In this document: positions 26,234-33,946 of the stretch, piece after piece
Position numbering within the stretch: position 1 is the stretch's first letter
How the letters are laid out: every line of letters begins with the position of its first letter
Assembly (NCBI RefSeq): GCF_002954775.1
Contig: NZ_PJME01000051.1
Location: 1 to 64,000 of the forward strand
From: Streptomyces geranii
Lineage (GTDB): Bacteria > Actinomycetota > Actinomycetes > Streptomycetales > Streptomycetaceae
DNA length: 64,000 nucleotides
Direction of reading: 5' to 3'
The notes under the pieces: generated by a model
What the model was told of the DNA's origin: nothing
Database searches by the model: none
The model's input: the letters and a program-made list of their open reading frames with translations, nothing else
Position numbers and translations under genes: made by a program

Positions 26234-27109
26234 GTGACCGTACGAGGATCAGCGGGCCCCGCTGGTCGCATGCAGATCGCCCGCGGACTCAGGGCACTTC
26301 GCACCCGGGCAGGCCTCACGCAGTCCGAAGTGGCCAAGCGGGCGGGGGTTTCCGTCGGAACCGTGAATCGGTACGAGACGTGGCAGGACCGCGCCAAGCT
26401 CAGGGTGCCCACCGTGGCGGCGCTCGCCGACACATGCGGTGCCAGGCCAGAGGAACGGGACACCCTGATCCAGCTCGTCCGCAACCAGGAGAACGGTTGG
26501 TGGATGGATCACCCAGCCGTACCCGAGGTGATGGATCCGCTGATGTCCTTCGAGGATGTCGCCTCGTACGAGCACGTGTTCGCAAACGCCCTGGTCCCCG
26601 GTCTGCTCCAGGCCCCGCGCTATGCGCTGGCACTGCACGAGGCACAGGACGTCCGCACGGAGGCGGATGCGATCGCGAACAAGGTGGACGCCCGGACCAA
26701 GCGGCAGGCGATTCTGGAGCGCTCCCCCGCGCTGCACCTGTGGGTGGTCCTCGACGAGGCAGTGCTCCGACGGCCCGTCGGCGGAACGGATGCGATGGTC
26801 GAGCAGTTCGACCACCTACACACCATGGCGCAGCGCCCCAACGTGGACATTCAGATCCTCCGGTTCGCCACCGGTGCCCATGCGGCCGGCTCGGGCGGCC
26901 ACTTCCTCGTCCTGGGCCGTGACGACGAGGGAGACCCGCTCTGCGGGATGAACGTCGTCTACCTCGAACTCCACAAGCGGGGGCTCTACCTTGACGATCC
27001 GTCCGAAGTCCAGAACTACAGACTCATGTTTGACTACCTGAGATCGCAAGCGGCCGACGCGTCACTCAGCCTCGATCTACTGACTGCGGCACGACAGGAG
27101 CTCACCTGA
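26234..27109 (+). CDS. Helix-turn-helix regulator of the Scr1/WhiJ family (HTH plus DUF5753)
   Basis: The protein has 291 residues. The XRE helix-turn-helix is at about residues 15-70 (GLTQSEVAKRAGVSVGTVNRYE). The DUF5753 domain follows (YEHVFANALVPGLLQAPRYA, FATGAHAAGSGGHFLVLG). The stop overlaps the next start as TGATG, coupling it to the DUF397 gene. In S. coelicolor such pairs act as antitoxin-like repressor and small partner affecting development and antibiotic production (established for related loci). GTG 26234 has GGAGA 7 nt upstream. Confidence 0.93.
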   Translation: MTVRGSAGPAGRMQIARGLRALRTRAGLTQSEVAKRAGVSVGTVNRYETWQDRAKLRVPTVAALADTCGARPEERDTLIQLVRNQENGWWMDHPAVPEVMDPLMSFEDVASYEHVFANALVPGLLQAPRYALALHEAQDVRTEADAIANKVDARTKRQAILERSPALHLWVVLDEAVLRRPVGGTDAMVEQFDHLHTMAQRPNVDIQILRFATGAHAAGSGGHFLVLGRDDEGDPLCGMNVVYLELHKRGLYLDDPSEVQNYRLMFDYLRSQAADASLSLDLLTAARQELT

Positions 27110-27309
27110 TGAACAACACCGCAGGATCCGCCGAGTTCGCAGCAGCGGACTGGTTCAAGAGCAGCTACAGCGCGGCCGACAACGAGTGCGTCGAGGTCGC
27201 CCGCTCCCTGTCACGAGTGGGGATACGTGATTCCAAGACACCTGTTCGAGGTGTGGTCACGCTTGCCGTCGACGCATTCGCCCAGTTCGTCAACGCCGTG
27301 AGGTCTTGA
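27109..27309 (+). CDS. DUF397 small protein (Scr2-like)
   Basis: The protein has 66 residues. The family signature is clear: WFKSSYSAADNECVEVA and VGIRDSKTP, then VDAFAQFVNAV. It is the translationally coupled partner of the upstream Scr1/WhiJ-type regulator. Members are thought to be bound by the regulator and to modulate it. Confidence 0.93.
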   Translation: MNNTAGSAEFAAADWFKSSYSAADNECVEVARSLSRVGIRDSKTPVRGVVTLAVDAFAQFVNAVRS

Positions 27310-27480
27310 CCTGGCACCACCTCGGCAGATCTGCTCCGTACACCCGGCAGACACACCGACAGCGGACAAGCCTCAGGTCTACCACCACCGGTGGCCCGCG
27401 CTTGGCTCTGCCACCTCGCGCGCCCTCACCACAAGGTGTGCAATGGGCACAGAGGGATGATTCGGGCGGAGCGCAGAGCC

Positions 27481-28053
27481 ATGAGGGACCCCACACAGAA
27501 ACCTCGACTGTCGAAGGCCGAGAGCATCGCACAGCTGAAAACACCACAGTGGGGCGCGGAGGCTCCCGCCCAAGTGGTGTTCCGTGGTTACGGCAAGCTC
27601 ATCGATCCCGAGCAGCGGGAAGCAGAACTGACGCGGTTCATCGGCTACATGACAGCCCAAGGATGGACGCAAATCCACCGTATGCCTGGAGCCGTCCTCC
27701 TCTCCCGGACCCACCAGGCCAATGGCGGGACGGCTCTTGTCGTGGGGGCGACCGGGGTTGCCGCAGGTACCGCTGTGGGCGGCATCGGTTTCGCCGGAGC
27801 ACTGGTCGGCATCGGCATGATCTTCTTCGGCGTCCTGCTGACCGTCACGATCATCGGCGCAGTCATCGGCATCCCCATGATCGTGGCAGGGGCGGCCGTC
27901 TTCACCGGGGGCGCCACCGCAGCCACCGCCGGTGGCGCGATCGGGGCAGGCGGCATGGCAGTCGGAATCAGCGGTGCCGCCTCCCACGATCAGGCGCTGC
28001 GCCTACAGGCCTGGACTGACGAAACGGGTCGAATATTCACCAAAGGCGCTTAG
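27481..28053 (+). CDS. Glycine-rich membrane protein of unknown function
   Basis: The protein has 190 residues from ATG 27481 (GGAG 9 nt upstream; ATG 27457 and GTG 27391 are alternatives). A soluble N-terminal 85 residues (FRGYGKLIDPEQREAEL) is followed by three Gly/Ala/Ile-rich hydrophobic stretches spanning about residues 88-165 (GATGVAAGTAVGGIGFAG). A short charged tail ends the protein. The repeated GxxxG/AxxxG spacing suggests packed helices or an amphipathic membrane domain. The family is not recognised. It is convergent with galK, 13 nt apart. Confidence 0.7.
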   Translation: MRDPTQKPRLSKAESIAQLKTPQWGAEAPAQVVFRGYGKLIDPEQREAELTRFIGYMTAQGWTQIHRMPGAVLLSRTHQANGGTALVVGATGVAAGTAVGGIGFAGALVGIGMIFFGVLLTVTIIGAVIGIPMIVAGAAVFTGGATAATAGGAIGAGGMAVGISGAASHDQALRLQAWTDETGRIFTKGA

Positions 28054-28066
28054 CTCAAGCCCTCTG

Positions 28067-29248
28067 TCATCCGACCCGACGCGCCCCCGCCGAAGGCACC
28101 GCCGCGAACACCCGGGGCGCCGTGTAGCCGGCGGCGGCGAACGACTCCTCCACCGCCTTGCCCACCCGCTCCGCGTCCCCCGCCTCCACCAACACGATCG
28201 CCGAGCCGCCGAAGCCGCCGCCCGTCATCCGGGCGCCGAGGGCGCCGGAGTCGACGGCGGACGCGACGACCAGGTCCAACTCCGGGCAGGAGACCTGGAA
28301 GTCGTCCCGGAGGGAGGCGTGGCCCTCGGTCAGGATCGGGCCGATCGATCTTGTGTCGCCGCCCGACTTCAGCAACTCCACCACCCGCTCGACCCTGTGG
28401 TCCTCCGTCACCACGTGGCGCACCAGGCGGCGTACCTCTTCCTCCTCCCCCAGGCGGGTCAGCGCCGAGGGCAGGTCCTCGTACGGCACGTCCCGCAGCG
28501 CCCGCACGCCCAGCAGCTCCGCGCCCCGCTCGCAGCCCGCCCGGCGCTTGCCGTACTCGCCCTCGCTGTGGGAGTGCTTGACCTGGGTGTCCACCACCAG
28601 CAGGGTCATGCCCTCGGCCGCCAGGTCGAAGGGGATCTGGTCCTGGGAGAGGTCCCTGGTGTCGAGGAAGAGGGCGTGGCCCTCCGTGCAGCACGCTGAC
28701 GCCGTCTGGTCCATGATGCCGGTCGGGGCGCCCACGTACACGTTCTCCGCGCGCTGGCACAGGCGGGCCAACTGCCAGCGCTCCAGGCCCAGTTCGTACA
28801 GGTCGTTCAGGGCCAGGGCGACCACTACCTCCAGCGCCGCCGACGACGACAGACCCGCGCCTGTCGGGACCGTCGACGTGAGGTGGATGTCCGCGCCCGC
28901 CGACACCGCCCCGTGGCCCGCGTCCCGCAGCGCCCAGACCACGCCTGCCGGGTACGCCGTCCAGCTCTTGTCCGACTCCGGTGTCAGGTCCGCCACCCGC
29001 AGTTCGGTGACGCCGCCCTCGATGTCCGAGGAGTGCAGGCGCAGGACGCCGTCCGTGCGGCGGGAGACCGCTGCCAGCGCCGTGTGCGGGAGGGCGAAGG
29101 GCATGACGAAGCCGTCGTTGTAGTCGGTGTGCTCGCCGATCAGGTTGACCCGGCCCGGCGCCGCCCACACTCCCTCCGGTACCGATCCGTACAGCCCTTC
29201 GAACGCCTCGGCGACATCCGCGGTGGTGCTGCCCGTCATGCCCGTCAT
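28067..29248 (-). CDS. galK: Galactokinase
   Basis: GalK phosphorylates alpha-D-galactose at C1 with ATP, the first step of the Leloir pathway. The protein has 393 residues. The GHMP-kinase motifs are present: GRVNLIGEHTDYNDGFVMP (galactokinase signature), PTGAGLSSSAALE (P-loop equivalent) and MTGGGFGGSAI. It is the last gene of galT-galE-galK, 28 nt after galE. The start may be ATG 29248 or ATG 29239. Confidence 0.97.
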   Translation of the reverse strand: MTGMTGSTTADVAEAFEGLYGSVPEGVWAAPGRVNLIGEHTDYNDGFVMPFALPHTALAAVSRRTDGVLRLHSSDIEGGVTELRVADLTPESDKSWTAYPAGVVWALRDAGHGAVSAGADIHLTSTVPTGAGLSSSAALEVVVALALNDLYELGLERWQLARLCQRAENVYVGAPTGIMDQTASACCTEGHALFLDTRDLSQDQIPFDLAAEGMTLLVVDTQVKHSHSEGEYGKRRAGCERGAELLGVRALRDVPYEDLPSALTRLGEEEEVRRLVRHVVTEDHRVERVVELLKSGGDTRSIGPILTEGHASLRDDFQVSCPELDLVVASAVDSGALGARMTGGGFGGSAIVLVEAGDAERVGKAVEESFAAAGYTAPRVFAAVPSAGARRVG

Positions 29249-29276
29249 GCCCTCTACCTCTTACCTTTCCTACGTC

Positions 29277-30239
29277 CTACTTGCTGTTGCGCTGCGCGAA
29301 CTCCCACGCGTCCGCGACGATTCCCGCCAGGTCGGACCGGGTCGGGTTCCAGCCCAGGCGGGTCTTGGCCCGTTCGGCCGACGCCACCAGGACCGCCGGG
29401 TCGCCGCCCCTGCGCGGGGCCACGACCTCCGGGATCGGGTGGCCGGTGACCCGGCGTACCGTCTCGACGACCTCGCGGACCGAGAAGCCCTCGCCGTTGC
29501 CCAGGTTGCAGATCAGGTGTTCGCCCGGCTGCGCCGCCGTAAGGGCCAGGAGGTGGGCGTCCGCCAGGTCCGCCACGTGGATGTAGTCCCGTACGCACGT
29601 GCCGTCCGGCGTCGGGTAGTCCTCGCCGAAGACCGAGATCGCCTCCCGCTTGCCCTGGGCGACCTGGAGGACCAGGGGGATCAGGTGGGACTCGGGGTCG
29701 TGGCGCTCGCCCTGCGTCGCGTACGCGCCCGCCACGTTGAAGTAGCGGAGCGAGACCGCCGCGAGGCCGTGGGCCGTCGCCTCGCTGGTGATCATGTGGT
29801 CGACGGCCAGCTTCGAGGCACCGTAGGGGTTCGTCGGGGAGGTGCGGGCCGTCTCGACGATCGGGGTCGTCTCCGGCTCGCCGTACGTCGCCGCCGTGGA
29901 CGAGAAGACCAGCTTGCGGACGCCCGCCTCGCGCATCGCCGTGAGCAGGGCCATCGAGCCGCCGACGTTGTTGTCCCAGTACTTCTCGGGCTTCACCACC
30001 GACTCGCCGACCTGGGAGGAGGCCGCGAAGTGGAGGACGCCGTCGAAGGAAGAGTCCAGCCACTTGGCGGCGTCCTTGATGTCGCCCTCCACGAACGTGG
30101 CACCTGCCGGGACGCCCTCCCGGAAGCCCGTCGAGAGGTTGTCGAGGACGACGACCTCGTGGCCGGCCTCCAGCAGATGCTGGGCGACCACCCCGCCGAC
30201 ATAGCCCGCACCGCCGGTGACCAGGTACTTACCGCTCAT
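29277..30239 (-). CDS. galE: UDP-glucose 4-epimerase
   Basis: GalE interconverts UDP-galactose and UDP-glucose with bound NAD. The protein has 320 residues. The N-terminal Rossmann motif is GGAGYVG, the catalytic Tyr-Lys is in NPYGASKLAVDHM, and SSTAATYGEPE precedes it. ATG 30239 overlaps the galT stop by one base (TGATG), so it is coupled to galT. Confidence 0.97.
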   Translation of the reverse strand: MSGKYLVTGGAGYVGGVVAQHLLEAGHEVVVLDNLSTGFREGVPAGATFVEGDIKDAAKWLDSSFDGVLHFAASSQVGESVVKPEKYWDNNVGGSMALLTAMREAGVRKLVFSSTAATYGEPETTPIVETARTSPTNPYGASKLAVDHMITSEATAHGLAAVSLRYFNVAGAYATQGERHDPESHLIPLVLQVAQGKREAISVFGEDYPTPDGTCVRDYIHVADLADAHLLALTAAQPGEHLICNLGNGEGFSVREVVETVRRVTGHPIPEVVAPRRGGDPAVLVASAERAKTRLGWNPTRSDLAGIVADAWEFAQRNSK

Positions 30240-31297
30240 CAACTCGCTACCTCTCGCAGTCGCTGTGCCGCCGACTCCGGCTGGATGTCGTTGATGAACA
30301 CGCTCATCCCCGACTCGGAGCCCGCGAGGAACTTCAGCTTGCCGGAAGTACGGCGAATGGTGAAAAGCTCCAGGTGGAGCGCGAAGTCGTCGCGGTTGAC
30401 GCCGTCGAACTCCTCCAGGGTGCCGAACGGCGCCTGGTGCCAGGCCGCGATGTACGGCGTAGGCGGCTCACCCTCGCCGAAGATCCGGTCGAAGCGCCTC
30501 AAGAGTTCCAGGTAGACCTTGGGGAACTCTGTGCGCGCCTCCTCGTCGAGCGCGAGGAGGTCCGGCACGCGGCGGCGCGGGTACAGGTGGACCTCGTACG
30601 GCCAGTGGGCGGCGTACGGCACGAAGGCGACCCAGTGGTCGGTCGCCAACACCAGCCGCTCACCTGCCAGTTCGCTCTCCAGGATCTCGTCGAAGAGGTT
30701 CTCGCCGCCCGTCGCCTCCTTGTGCGCGGCGACCGAGCGCAGCATCAGGCCCGTACGCGGGGTGGTGAAGGGGTACGCGTAGATCTGGCCGTGCGGATGG
30801 CCGAGGGTCACGCCGATCTCGGCGCCGCGGTTCTCGAAGCAGAACACCTGCTCGACGGCAGGGAGGTGGGACAGCTCCGACGTGCGGTCGGTCCACGCCT
30901 CCAGGACGAGCCGGGTCTGGTCCTCGGTGAGGTCGGCGAAGGACGAGTTGTGGTCGGAGGTGAAGCAGACCACCTCGCAGCGCCCGGAGTCGCCAGCCAG
31001 CGAGGGGAAGCGGTTCTCGAAGACGACCACGTCGTACGAGGAGTCCGGGATCTCGCTCAGCCGGTCGCCCTCGGTCGGGCACAGGGGGCACTCGTCGGCC
31101 GGCGGGTGGTAGATGCGGCCCTGGCGGTGCGAGGCGATGGCCACCTCGTCGCCGAGCAGCGGGTCCCGGCGTACCTGCGACGTGGTCACCGTGCGCTCCA
31201 GGGGGCGCCGGTCCACCGCGTCGCGAACTGTGTCGTCGCGCAGGTCGTAGTAGATGAGCTCACGACCGTCGGCGAGCCTCGTCGAGGTCTTCTTCAC
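30239..31297 (-). CDS. galT: Galactose-1-phosphate uridylyltransferase
   Basis: GalT exchanges UMP between UDP-glucose and galactose-1-phosphate. The protein has 352 residues. The nucleotidylated His lies in GHPHGQIYAYPF, and the zinc-ligand pattern CPLCP (DECPLCPTEGD) is visible near residue 70. GTG 31297 is chosen (GGAGAG 7 nt upstream); the frame extends to 31333 without support. It is first in the galTEK operon. Confidence 0.96.
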   Translation of the reverse strand: MKKTSTRLADGRELIYYDLRDDTVRDAVDRRPLERTVTTSQVRRDPLLGDEVAIASHRQGRIYHPPADECPLCPTEGDRLSEIPDSSYDVVVFENRFPSLAGDSGRCEVVCFTSDHNSSFADLTEDQTRLVLEAWTDRTSELSHLPAVEQVFCFENRGAEIGVTLGHPHGQIYAYPFTTPRTGLMLRSVAAHKEATGGENLFDEILESELAGERLVLATDHWVAFVPYAAHWPYEVHLYPRRRVPDLLALDEEARTEFPKVYLELLRRFDRIFGEGEPPTPYIAAWHQAPFGTLEEFDGVNRDDFALHLELFTIRRTSGKLKFLAGSESGMSVFINDIQPESAAQRLREVAS

Positions 31298-31375
31298 GCC
31301 GGACTCTCCATCCGTACACACACCTAGCTTCAAACAGAACCGAACACATCAAATCATAAATCCACAACGGCCGGT
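31298..31375 (-). promoter_or_regulatory. Probable galactose-operon promoter region
   Basis: This is the most A+T-rich stretch nearby, with TTATGATTTGATGTG and TTCTGTTTGAAG on the minus strand. It lies between galT and the terminator of the LuxR gene. S. coelicolor and S. lividans carry a galactose-inducible promoter (galP1) at this place (established). I cannot assign -10/-35 or the operator hexamers with confidence. Confidence 0.45.
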
Positions 31376-31401
31376 ATGGCCAGCCTGTCCGTGGAACGCC
31401 A

Positions 31402-31435
31402 GCGGAGCCGGAGTTCAAGGGAACTCCGGCTCCGC
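31402..31435 (-). terminator. Terminator after the LuxR-type gene
   Basis: A perfect 15-bp inverted repeat, GCGGAGCCGGAGTTC and its complement, with loop AAGG lies 15 nt beyond the stop of the LuxR gene, upstream of the gal promoter. Confidence 0.85.
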
Positions 31436-31450
31436 GGTCTGGAAGTGCCG

Positions 31451-32134
31451 TCAGTGCTGCTGTTGCCGCACCGGACCCGCCCTGTCCAGCAGTCCCGTAC
31501 GGGCCGCCAGGGCCGCTGCCTCCAGCCTCGACCCGACCCCCAGCTTCATCAGCACCCGCTGCACATGCGTACGGGCCGTGCTGGGCGCGATGCCCATGCC
31601 GGCGGCGATGAGGCGGGTGTCCTCGCCGTCCGCGACCCGGACCAGGACCTCGACCTCTCTCGGCGTGAGCATCTGGAGGAGGCGCTGGCCCTCGTCGTCG
31701 GGCTGGGCGGCGGGGTTCAGGAGTTCGCTGAACGCGCCCTGCAGCAGCTGCGGCGCGACCGCCGCCTCGCCCGCTCTGGCCTTCATGATGGCGCGCTCGA
31801 CGCCCTCTATGCGCTCGTCATGGCGTACGTACCCGGAGGCGCCCGCGGCGAAGGCGGCGGCGATGCCGCGCGGGCTGGGCACCGGGCCCAGCACCAGGAC
31901 CGCCACCTGTGGACGCTCGCGCTTGATCCTTACCACCGGGTCGAACATGCCCGGTTCGGCCGGTGTGGCCGTGCCCAGCAGGCACACCTCGGGCGCCCGC
32001 GCGATCACCAGCTCCGCCGCGCCCGCGGCGGGCGCCGCCGCGGCGAGCACCCGGTGCCCGCGCAGCTTCAACGCCGAGGCCAGCGCCTCGGCGAGCAGTC
32101 GGTGGTCGTCGACCACCATCAGCCGCACTCCCAT
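31451..32134 (-). CDS. LuxR-family regulator with degenerate receiver domain
   Basis: The protein has 227 residues from ATG 32134. The receiver begins normally (VRLMVVDDHRLLAEALA), but the strand that should end in the phosphoacceptor Asp reads VCLLGTATPAEPG, with Gly at the Asp position. Phosphorylation is therefore unlikely. The helix-turn-helix is intact: LTPREVEVLVRVADGEDTRLIAAGMGI, APSTARTHVQRVLMKLG. It is a likely atypical (ligand- or expression-controlled) regulator. No kinase is adjacent. An in-frame start at 32182 exists without a better site. Confidence 0.9.
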   Translation of the reverse strand: MGVRLMVVDDHRLLAEALASALKLRGHRVLAAAAPAAGAAELVIARAPEVCLLGTATPAEPGMFDPVVRIKRERPQVAVLVLGPVPSPRGIAAAFAAGASGYVRHDERIEGVERAIMKARAGEAAVAPQLLQGAFSELLNPAAQPDDEGQRLLQMLTPREVEVLVRVADGEDTRLIAAGMGIAPSTARTHVQRVLMKLGVGSRLEAAALAARTGLLDRAGPVRQQQH

Positions 32135-32356
32135 CGAGCCACCCCCCAGTCCCCCCAATGGTTGTCCCTTCTGGATGCCCATTGGTCCCCACGGACAGGA
32201 GCCCCCCGGCTCCCCCGCTTCTCATGCCCCCGGAAGCTACACGCTTGTTCGACGTTGCGCTTCCCCTACTGGAGAGAAGTGCCCCGGATCGCCGAAAATC
32301 CTCTCATTCGAGGGTGTTGATGTAGTACGCGCACCATCCCGGTCCTGAGCAGCGGT

Positions 32357-33898
32357 TCAGCCGGTGCCGTACGCGATGGCCAGGTACCTCGTGCCGCCCA
32401 CGTCGGAGGGCTTGCGGGCGTAGACCTGGGAGAGGTAGAGGCGGCCGTCGCCGTAGATCAGCTCGGCGTACTCGGGCTGCATGCTCGTCTCGACCTCGCG
32501 CACCTCCTTCGTCGCCGGGTTCTCCATCAGCTTCGTCTGCGCGAACGTGTCCCCGTCGATGCTGACGACCTGGCCGCCCTTGTCGTAGGGCGGGCTCTTG
32601 TACGCGATCACGTTGCCGCCGTCCATGCGCAGCGGGGAGATCGTGTAGCCGTCGCCCGCGTCGGCGCGCTGGCCGTCCTGCTTGCCGGTGGCGAGGTCGA
32701 AGGCGACGATCTCGTTGGTCTTGCTGTACTCGCCGGTGCCGTCGTGGTTCTCGGTGGGGATGTACAGCCGGTCGTTGCCGACGGCGAGCTTGGTGCAGTA
32801 CTCGATCCTGGTGATGCCGTCGCACTTGGCGGCGTACTTGTCGCCGGGCGCCGAGATCTTCGTACGCAGCTGTCCCGTCCTGTTATCGATGGAGAAGATG
32901 TCCGAGATGCCGCTGCCGTCACCGGCGGAGCGGTTGACGTCGGCGGCGACGACCAGGGGGTTCGTGGACACGATGCTCGCGTCCTCGATGCCCTTGCCCA
33001 TCGCGTACTCGGAGAGGACCTTGCCGGAGACGGGGTCGATGGTCTGGATGTCGAGCTGGCGGGAGCCGTACGCACCGCACTTGCGCACCGCGACCAGTTT
33101 CTCGCCGCCGCCGTAGCCCGCGTCGTAGCAGGTGTCGGTGGGCTTGGGGGCCCAGAGCTGCTTGCCGGTGAGGTCGAAGGCGGCGCCGCCGCTGGTGGAG
33201 CCGACGGCGACCGTGCTCGCGCTGACCGTCACGTTGTTGAGGTTGACCACCTGGTCACCGGATTTGACCGTGCGGGTCCAGAGCTGTTTGCCCGCGTCGA
33301 GGTCGATCGCCGCGACCTGGCTGCAGCCGTGCGAGGGTTTGTCCTTGGTCGGCATGGCGGGCTCGTACACGATCGCAGTCTGGTTGCCCGTCGTGGTGTG
33401 GCGGCTCGCCGCGCAAACCGGGCCCGGCAGCGGGACCGTCCAGAGCTTGGTGCCCTTCACCGGGTCGTAGCCGACGATCTCCGCGCGCCCGCTCTTGGCG
33501 TACACCTTGTCGGTGAGCCAGGAGCCGACGACGGTCGTGCTGCTCTCGTCGGCGCCGACGGCGGGCTCGGGGAGCTGGAAGAGGACCTTGGAGGCGGTGT
33601 TCGCGGGCGCCTTCTCGGTGTTTCCGGTGCCTTCGCCTGTCGCCGCGCTGTTCTTGTCGCTCGTCGCCGCCCGGTCGCCGGTCCCGTCCGTCCCGTCGTT
33701 CTTCGTCGACGAGTACCAGATCCCGCTGCCGATGATCAGCGCGATCGCGGCGACCGCCGAGACGATGATGATCGCCTGGGCGTTCGACTTCCGCTGCGGG
33801 GCGGGCGGTTGGGGCTGGTAGCCGGGTTGCGGCTGCTGCGGATAGCCGTAGCCGTACGGGGGTTGGCTGGGCGGCGGCGGGGGCGGCGGCTGGGTCAT
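32357..33898 (-). CDS. Membrane-anchored PQQ-like beta-propeller protein (copy 1)
   Basis: The protein has 513 residues. A cytoplasmic Pro/Gln/Tyr-rich head (residues 1-37) precedes one membrane helix (about 41-62, AQAIIIVSAVAAIALIIGSG). An acidic/Thr linker follows, then an external propeller of PQQ-like repeats (GTKLWTVPLPGPV, GKQLWAPKPTD). No enzyme motif is seen; such proteins may sense or scaffold at the cell surface. It has the same architecture as the adjacent gene upstream, 48 nt away, so a tandem duplication is likely. Confidence 0.85.
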   Translation of the reverse strand: MTQPPPPPPPSQPPYGYGYPQQPQPGYQPQPPAPQRKSNAQAIIIVSAVAAIALIIGSGIWYSSTKNDGTDGTGDRAATSDKNSAATGEGTGNTEKAPANTASKVLFQLPEPAVGADESSTTVVGSWLTDKVYAKSGRAEIVGYDPVKGTKLWTVPLPGPVCAASRHTTTGNQTAIVYEPAMPTKDKPSHGCSQVAAIDLDAGKQLWTRTVKSGDQVVNLNNVTVSASTVAVGSTSGGAAFDLTGKQLWAPKPTDTCYDAGYGGGEKLVAVRKCGAYGSRQLDIQTIDPVSGKVLSEYAMGKGIEDASIVSTNPLVVAADVNRSAGDGSGISDIFSIDNRTGQLRTKISAPGDKYAAKCDGITRIEYCTKLAVGNDRLYIPTENHDGTGEYSKTNEIVAFDLATGKQDGQRADAGDGYTISPLRMDGGNVIAYKSPPYDKGGQVVSIDGDTFAQTKLMENPATKEVREVETSMQPEYAELIYGDGRLYLSQVYARKPSDVGGTRYLAIAYGTG

Positions 33899-33946
33899 GG
33901 CGTGGGTACCTCGGGAGCGGGGAGGGGAGAAGGGGGGGCGGGCGGC

